From: Campanula takesimana
Taxonomy: Eukaryota > Streptophyta > Magnoliopsida > Asterales > Campanulaceae
Length of the DNA: 64,000 nucleotides
Assembly: GCA_026119855.1 (NCBI GenBank)
Contig: JAOWBW010001476.1
Coordinates: forward strand, 124,001-188,000
Direction: 5' to 3'
Position 1 is the stretch's first letter. Each line of letters opens with the position of its first letter. The notes below the pieces were generated by a model. It searched no databases, was not told the DNA's origin, and was given only the letters and a program-made list of their open reading frames with translations. The translations under genes and the position numbers were made by a program. Positions 58,104-64,000 of the stretch are shown here, piece by piece.

Positions 58104-59537
58104 TGTTGGGTTTCGATCAAACATGCGCAGCGGAATATAGAATTTAAAATTTATGAAACCCAAAAGCCCATAGATCCGTTCATATGATTAAATCAAATAC
58201 AACAATATGAATAGAGAAAAAAAACTAACCCTTGATGACTTTGAATTCTAGCTTTGATATTGGTGGAGATTTGAAGCTTGATCACAATGAAAGTAAGAAC
58301 ACGAAATTTGAAGATGATGAGCTTCACCCTCTAGCGGTATCCACACCACGAACGAATATCAAGGAGCTTCTTGATCTTGGTTGCTAGACCAAAAATTATG
58401 AAACACACTTTCACAATTTAATATGACTATATGGAATTTTATTTGTGTATTATTTTGTTCTTCAATCAAAGGATGTCTTGGAACAAAATAAACTCTCTCA
58501 AACTCTTTGGAGACTCACACAAACATTTTGGGAAGAGTGCTGGCCGAATTTGTCTTTTATACACAAGTAGGACCTATTCCAAATAGGAAACTTGTGTCAA
58601 AAATCGTCCAAAATTTGTTTCCTAATCAAATTAGGAATCTGCCCCCGACAGTACTGTGCGGCCGCCCAAAGAAGGCTGTGCGGTCGCCCAAATTTGGGCG
58701 GTCGCCCACCTGGCCAGAATTTCTGAAAAATTCCAATTTAGTCCTTTTAAAGATTCGTTCTATTGTGTGTGACCCTCTAGGATTATACTAAGTTGGCAAT
58801 GGGTTCAAACATGAAACCATAAGATATGATTAAGTTCTAGAAAACCATCATACCTACCCAAATAGTATAACTAGATACAAGTTCGCATTCCTTTAGAATA
58901 TATCACAATCCTTTTATCCACGATGTTGTTGAACACAAGTCATGGTCAATAAGTCAACTTGTTTTGTTCAATACTTTCTCGATTCCGAATATGTTGATAA
59001 TACAAATGACATTGATCTAATCAATTCATTTGAGTCCGGCCGAACATTTTCATCAACATCATTCCTACGAGAGGCCCAAGCTTGACATCTCTCCGAAGAG
59101 GGACAAATCCATTTAGCTTATTATTCTTCCCTACGTGAATCCGATTATGCCAATCATATCCTTTATAACTACCCGGTTAAAGGTAGCGTTTGAATATGTC
59201 AAACATAATGTTCATCAAGTGGAAGACTATAATAACTTCATGTCTAAGGATTCAAATGACAAAACTAATATGAGATATATGTTCGACATAGATCATGACA
59301 TAAATCTCATACAGCGGGTCATGTCCAGTACCTTGTTCCAAACAAGTACCCATAAATCTAACATGATCATCCCATGATCATTTAGCCTTTATACTAGTGC
59401 TTAACAAGTACTAGGGACGGAGATTATTATAAGTAAACATGAACAACAATAATAATCAAAACATCTCTTTATTGATATGAAATAAATGATAACAATTATA
59501 ACGTTTATTAAACGTGCCTAGGCCACCACTACCAACA
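58104..59537 (-). repeat. Copia-2 3' LTR
   Basis: 1434 bp, TGTTGGGTTTCG...CCACTACCAACA on the plus strand. The other end carries GCGCAGCGG. Minus TATA-like TATAAAAG at 58554-58561. The cassette GTGCGGCCGCCCAAA/GGGCGGTCGCCC is at 58656-58722, upstream of it. Confidence 0.85.
58554..58561 (-). promoter_or_regulatory. TATA-like box, Copia-2 LTR
   Basis: TATAAAAG on the minus strand, about 100 bases downstream of the GC-rich cassette. Confidence 0.5.
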
Positions 59538-59553
59538 ATCTCCCACTTTCCCT
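59538..59553 (-). other. Copia-2 polypurine tract
   Basis: Minus strand AGGGAAAGTGGGAGAT immediately before the 3' LTR. It overlaps the final pol stop codon. Confidence 0.88.
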
Positions 59554-61306
59554 AGGCCCAATCTCCCATGCATCTAATACCCATGGACCTAACATGACCA
59601 TCATGTTTATCTTGTGGAAGTCCCTTTGTTAGCGGGTCCGCAACATTGTCATCAGTAGGTACTATGCATATATTTACGTCTCCCCTATCAACGATTTCTC
59701 GAATGATATGAAAACGCCTAAGTATGTGTTTGGATTTCTGATGTGCTCTTGGTTCCTTTGCTTGAGCAATAGCACCATTATTATCGCAATAAAGGTCTAT
59801 TGGATTAGCAATGCTAGGAACCACTTCAAGTTCAGTTATGAACTTCTTAATCCAAACAGCTTCCTTTGCAGCATCTGATGCAGCAATATACTCAGCTTCC
59901 GTTGTAGAATCAGCGGTTGTACGTTGCTTGGAACTCTTCCAGCTTACAGCTCCACCATTTAACATAAACACAAAACCCAATTGCGATCGGCTATCATCTT
60001 TGTCGGTTTGGAAGCTTGCATCCGTGTAAGCATTTACAACGAGATCATCTTCCATTCCTCCATAGACCAAAAACGAGTCTTTAGTTCTTCTCAAGTACTT
60101 ATGAATTGCTTTTACAGCTACCCAGTGATTTTTGCCAGGGTCGGATTGGTATCTACTTGTCATGCTCAAAGCATAAGATACATCTGGCCTAGTACAAATC
60201 ATGGCATACATGATGGACCCAATTGCCGAAGCATATGGAACATCATTCATTTTCTCACGCTCATCATTTGTCTTAGGACATTGAGTCTTGCTTAGAGAAA
60301 CTCCATGTAACACCGGCAAGGTGCCTCTCTTAGAATTTTCCATACGGAATCTTCTAATGACCTTGTCAATGTATGTACTTTGGCTTAAACTAAGTAGCCT
60401 CCTTGATCTATCTCTATAGATCTTAATGCCAAGAATATATGCGGCTTCGCCCATATCTTTCATTGCAAAGCACTTTCCTAACCAAGTCTTCACAGACTGA
60501 AGTGTAGGAATGTCGTTTCCAATGAGTAATATGTCATCCACGTATAAAACAAGGAATTGCACTATGCTCCCACTAATCTTCTTGTATACACAAGGTTCAT
60601 CTTCATTCTTGATGAAACCAAACTCTTTGACCGATTCATCAAAACGGAGATTTCAACTTCTAAAAGCTTGCTTCAATCCATAGATATATCTCTGCAATTT
60701 GCATACTTTAGAATTCTGTTCAAAACCTTCTGGTTGTGTCATATACACATCCTCTTGCAATTTTTCATTTAGGAAAGTGGTTTGGACATCCATTTTCCAT
60801 ATTTCATAATCATGATATGCGGCAATTGCAAGCAGAATTCTTATAGACTTGATCATTGCTACGGGTGAAAAGGTTTCATCATAGTCAATACCATGAACTT
60901 GCCTATAACCTTTCGCTACAAGTCTAGCTTTGTAAGTATGCACCTTCCCATCCATGTCAGTCTTCTTCTTGAAGACCCATTTGCATCCTATGGTTTTTAC
61001 ACCTTCGGGCGTATCAATCAAATTCCAAACTTGATTGTCTTGCATGGATTGCAATTCGGATTCCATGGCTCCAAGCCACTTGTCCGAATCAGGAGCAGAT
61101 ATCACCTCTTGGTAGGTTGTCGGTTCATCATTCTCAATGATTTCTACCTCCTTACTATCCGTTACGAGAAATCCATATCTCTCGGGCTCGGATCGTAACC
61201 TACTAGATCTGCGAGTTACTTGTGTATTTTGAACAGGTTCCACAACTCCTTGTGGTTCTTGTTCTTGTTCTTGTTCCACTATTGGTTCAATGTTATTTTC
61301 TGGGTC
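59552..61306 (-). pseudogene. pol: Copia-2 reverse transcriptase and RNase H (one internal stop)
   Basis: The first open part (61279-60653) has the IN-RT linker, WVFKKKTDMDG, YKARLVAKGYRQ, DYDETFSPVAMIKSIRILLA and MDVQTTFLN. A TGA at 60653-60655 interrupts it. The second part (60562-59552) has YVDD at 60533-60544, then the connection with CTRPDVSYALSMTSRYQSDP. RNase H has YTDASF, STTEAEYIAASDAAKE and DNNGAIAQA, ending at 59552. All expected copia blocks are present and in frame. The RT N-terminal start at 61279 is only the first ATG of the polyprotein piece. Confidence 0.92.
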
Positions 61307-62719
61307 TCAAATTTCTTCAAGATTTATTTTACTCCCACTGATTTCTTTGGAGAGAAACTCTTTCTCTAGAAAGACACCAGTTCGGGCAACAAACACTTTG
61401 TTGTCCACACGGTTGTAAAAGTAATATCCTCTAGTTTCCTTTGGATATCCCACGAAAATACATTTGTTAGATTTGTGTGCAAGTTTGTCAGAGACAAGTC
61501 TTTTGACAAAGGCTTCGCAACCCCAAATCTTCATGAAAGATAAACAAGTTTTCTTTCCGCTCCACATCTCATATGGAGTCTTTTGAACCGATTTAGTTGG
61601 AACACGATTTAGTGTGAAAGCAGCGGTTTCTAGAGCGTAACCCCAAAAGGATATTGGAAGATCAACTTGAATCATCATTGATCGAACCATATCTAACAAA
61701 GTCCGATTTCTCCTCTCGAACACACCATTCCATTGTGGTGTTCCGGGTGGAGTCAATTGTGAAACTATTCCACAATTCTTTAGATGATCATCAAATTCTT
61801 GACTCAAGTATTCTCCTCCTCGATCTGATCGAAGTGCCTTAATACTTTTGCCAAGTTGTTTTTCTACTTCTTTTTGAAATATTCTAAATATCTCAAATGC
61901 TTCACTTTTATGTTTCATTAGGTAAACATACCCAAATCTACTATAATCATCAGTGAAGGTTATGAAGTATTGAAATCCTCCCCTATCATTGCTACTTAAT
62001 GGTCCGCATACATCGGAATGTATCAACCCCAATAAGTCACTTGCCCTTTCACCTAGCTTGGTGAAAGGTGTCTTAGTCATTTTTCCAAGAAGACACGACT
62101 CGCAAGTATCATATGACTCGAGGTCACATGAACCCAAAAGTCCGTCCCCATGGAGTTTTGAGATACGCTTCTCATTAATATGACCAAGACGGCAATGCCA
62201 CAAATAAGTATGATTTACATCATTAGGTTTAGATTTCTTATTTACATGATAGACATTGTCATTATTTTCATTCTTGACATCCAAGATATAAAGGCCATTA
62301 AATGAATTAGCAATACCATAAAGCACATCATTTAAATAAATAGAAAATTTCTTATTCTCAATAAGAAACTTAAAATCTTCATTATCCAAACAAGAAATTG
62401 AAATAATATTTCTACTTAAATCTGGAACATAATAACAATTGTTCAAAACAAGAATTAATCCGGAAGGTAAAGTGACTTCATAAGTCCCTACGGCTAATGC
62501 AGCAACTCTTGCTCCATTCCCCACGCGTAGGTCTACTTCACCCTCTTTAAGTACTCTCCTATTCTTTAGTCCCTGCACATTTAAATAAATGTGAGAACCA
62601 CATCCGGTATCCAATACCCAAGAATCAGTGGTAGAAAGGAGAATATCTATCATATAGATACCTGAAGTCGACGCAGCCTTGCTGCCCTTCTTCTTCTTTT
62701 GCTCTTCCAAGAAAGCCTT
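61307..62719 (-). pseudogene. pol: Copia-2 protease and integrase
   Basis: The protease motif WVLDTGCGSH is at about 62600. The integrase zinc domain has WHCRLGHIN and CESCLLGK. The catalytic core has D in LIHSDVCGPL, D in LRSDRGGEYL and E in NGVFERRNRTL. The GYPKETRGYYFYN block lies near the end. 467 codons are open from 62710 to a TGA at 61307-61309. The integrase looks intact. The frame is the same as gag and RT, so the element once had a single gag-pol ORF. Confidence 0.92.
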
Positions 62720-63517
62720 TCAATTACGTTTCCAATGACCAATCTCTTGACAATGGAAACAGATTGCATCCTTTTGTGAATCGGGTTTTGCCTCAGAAGC
62801 CTTGGCAACACTTGCCTTGCTTATCTTTGGTTTGACAACTTTCTTACCCTTTCCTTTGGCACCAGCCTTCTTCCCATCATGAACTAAGAGCACGGGAGAA
62901 GCTTTCTCCGCAATCTTCATCTCCGCAGTTTTAAGCATCCCATGCAACTCGAAGAGATTCTTATCCATTCCATGCATGTTATAATTCATCACAAACTGAT
63001 TATAACTATTAGGCAATGAGTTAAGAATGAGATCCGTGGCTAGCTCCAATGGGATTGGATAGCCAAGTTTCTCAAGGTGCTCTACATAACCTTTCATTTT
63101 CAGCATGTGAGGACTCAATTGTTGCCCTTCATTCATTTTGCAAGTAGTGAATGCAACAATGGTCTTGTACCTCTCTTGCCTAGCTTGCTCTTGAAACATG
63201 GCTCTTAACTCCACGCCTATCTCATAGGCTTCCAAATGTTCCAAACTTTGTTGGAGTTTTGAGCACATAGTAGCAAGCATGAGACAGCTTACATCTCTAG
63301 AATCATTACGATGTTTCTTGTAACTGTCTCTTTCTGCCCTAGGGGCAGTAGGTTCTGGTTCAGCAGGAAGAGGCCCATCGAGAATGTACAACTTATCTTC
63401 TTGCCTAAAAATAATTCTTTGGCTACGGATCCAATCCATAAAGTTCGTACCATTTTCTTGGAGCTTATCCTTCTCAAGGATCGATCGCAACGAAATTGAT
63501 TGAGTGTTAGTAGTCAT
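62720..63517 (-). pseudogene. gag: Copia-2 gag
   Basis: 265 codons from the ATG at 63517. Gag domain with TNFMDWIRSQRIIFRQEDKL, a LEAYEIGVELRAMF block, KMKGYVEHLEKLGYPI and LILNSLPNSYNQF. A Lys/Ala-rich basic linker and the knuckle CFHCQEIGHWKRN follow. The TGA at 62720-62722 stands exactly where the fourth zinc ligand (Cys) is expected. Translation of the downstream pol would need readthrough of this stop. Confidence 0.92.
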
Positions 63518-64000
63518 TATCTACAAATATGCAAAATTTCCAAAATTTAATAAGTACCGGTTTTCATTAAAGAAATAAATAATGTATTTTTCAAACAAAA
63601 TACTCCCACTAAATTATATAACCTTCATATACATCCAATGTATAATATAATTTAATTGGGCTAAGATCCAACTTTAATTTAACTTTTGAGTCCACGGAGG
63701 CGGACCGCTCAAAACTAAATTAATTAGGTAGACGATCATGTCAATCATATCCCATATGATTCTTAGGTCCTTTTATGAGATTCTTTGAGAAATCCAATTT
63801 CTAAAGCATGTTTAATCTCATCTTTTGCCTAGGCCCAAAAACGTTTTGACGCCTAATTAAATCCAACCATTTTAAACGTATAGGAACCATTCAATTTAAT
63901 GTACCTTGCGGAGGCAAGCCCACATTAAACTAATGAACCTCATCTTGCTCATACATGAATAAAATTAATGCACCTCGCGGAGGCGAACCCACATCAAGAT
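63518..64000 (-). other. Copia-2 leader
   Basis: AT-rich untranslated leader between gag and the 5' LTR beyond the window. A phrase containing CCTNGCGGAGGC and CCCACAT occurs three times (about 63690, 63905 and 63970). No primer site is reached. Confidence 0.6.

Larger units (their letters stand above)
58104..64000 (-). mobile_element. Copia-2: Ty1/copia element, nearly complete gag-pol
   Basis: 3' LTR (58104-59537), polypurine tract, gag-pol from 63517 to 59552 and leader to the window end. The 5' LTR is outside. Only three stops interrupt gag-pol. The expected TSD is cctag (58099-58103). I do not assign the copia lineage. Confidence 0.92.

Overview
The window is a gene-free stretch of a large plant nuclear genome, probably a eudicot (this is inference from the element families; I cannot name the species). 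It is a stack of LTR retrotransposons nested inside each other. I see no host gene, rRNA, tRNA gene, CRISPR array or bacterial feature. Almost every boundary can be placed to the base from TG...CA ends and 5-bp target-site duplications (TSDs).

Layout. (1) 1-6517: minus-strand Ty1/copia (Sirevirus-like) element, 'Copia-1', cut by the window start and broken by stops and frameshifts. It sits inside an older copia LTR (6518-7384). (2) 7385-8440: badly decayed plus-strand copia RT/RNase H relic. (3) 8446-57976: a minus-strand Ty3/gypsy Tat/Ogre-type element, 'Tat-E2'. Its 3' LTR (8446-8626 + 27533-28578) was split by a second, 18.9-kb plus-strand element, 'Tat-E1' (8627-27532, TSD gggtt/tggtt). 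Tat-E1 has no gag or pol. It carries one minus-strand solo LTR (11578-13678, TSD ggcgt) and a solo LTR inserted in a satellite array that was then duplicated together with its TSDs (20369-22623 and 23209-25462, TSD gatac). (4) The Tat-E2 interior (28579-57976) holds a gag-only chromovirus 'G1' (31932-40373, TSD actaa) and a solo LTR (40814-57212, TSD atgtt). That solo LTR is itself split by a third Tat element, 'Tat-E3' (41427-56305, TSD gtctc), whose gag is split by chromovirus 'G2' (44045-50014, TSD taccc). (5) 57977-64000: a fragment of a plus-strand copia LTR, then minus-strand 'Copia-2' with nearly complete gag-pol, running off the window.

How the parts work together. None of the elements visible in full is autonomous. 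Copia-2 is closest, with three stop codons. The three Tat elements lack protease, RT, RNase H and integrase. They nevertheless share ordered non-coding blocks: a tRNA-type primer site, a leader hairpin (E1, E3), a CTACG/CGTAG hairpin (all three), a module with a GNRA-like tetraloop (E1, E2), a 3' tandem-repeat array, a purine tract and the LTR. Several of these stems show compensatory base changes between copies. That is the most interesting signal here, because it suggests conserved cis-acting RNA structures in elements mobilised by proteins supplied in trans.

A second recurring pattern is a short GC-rich or palindromic repeat cassette upstream of the TATA-like box in essentially every LTR type present, copia and gypsy alike. 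Its sequence differs between LTRs whose flanks still align.
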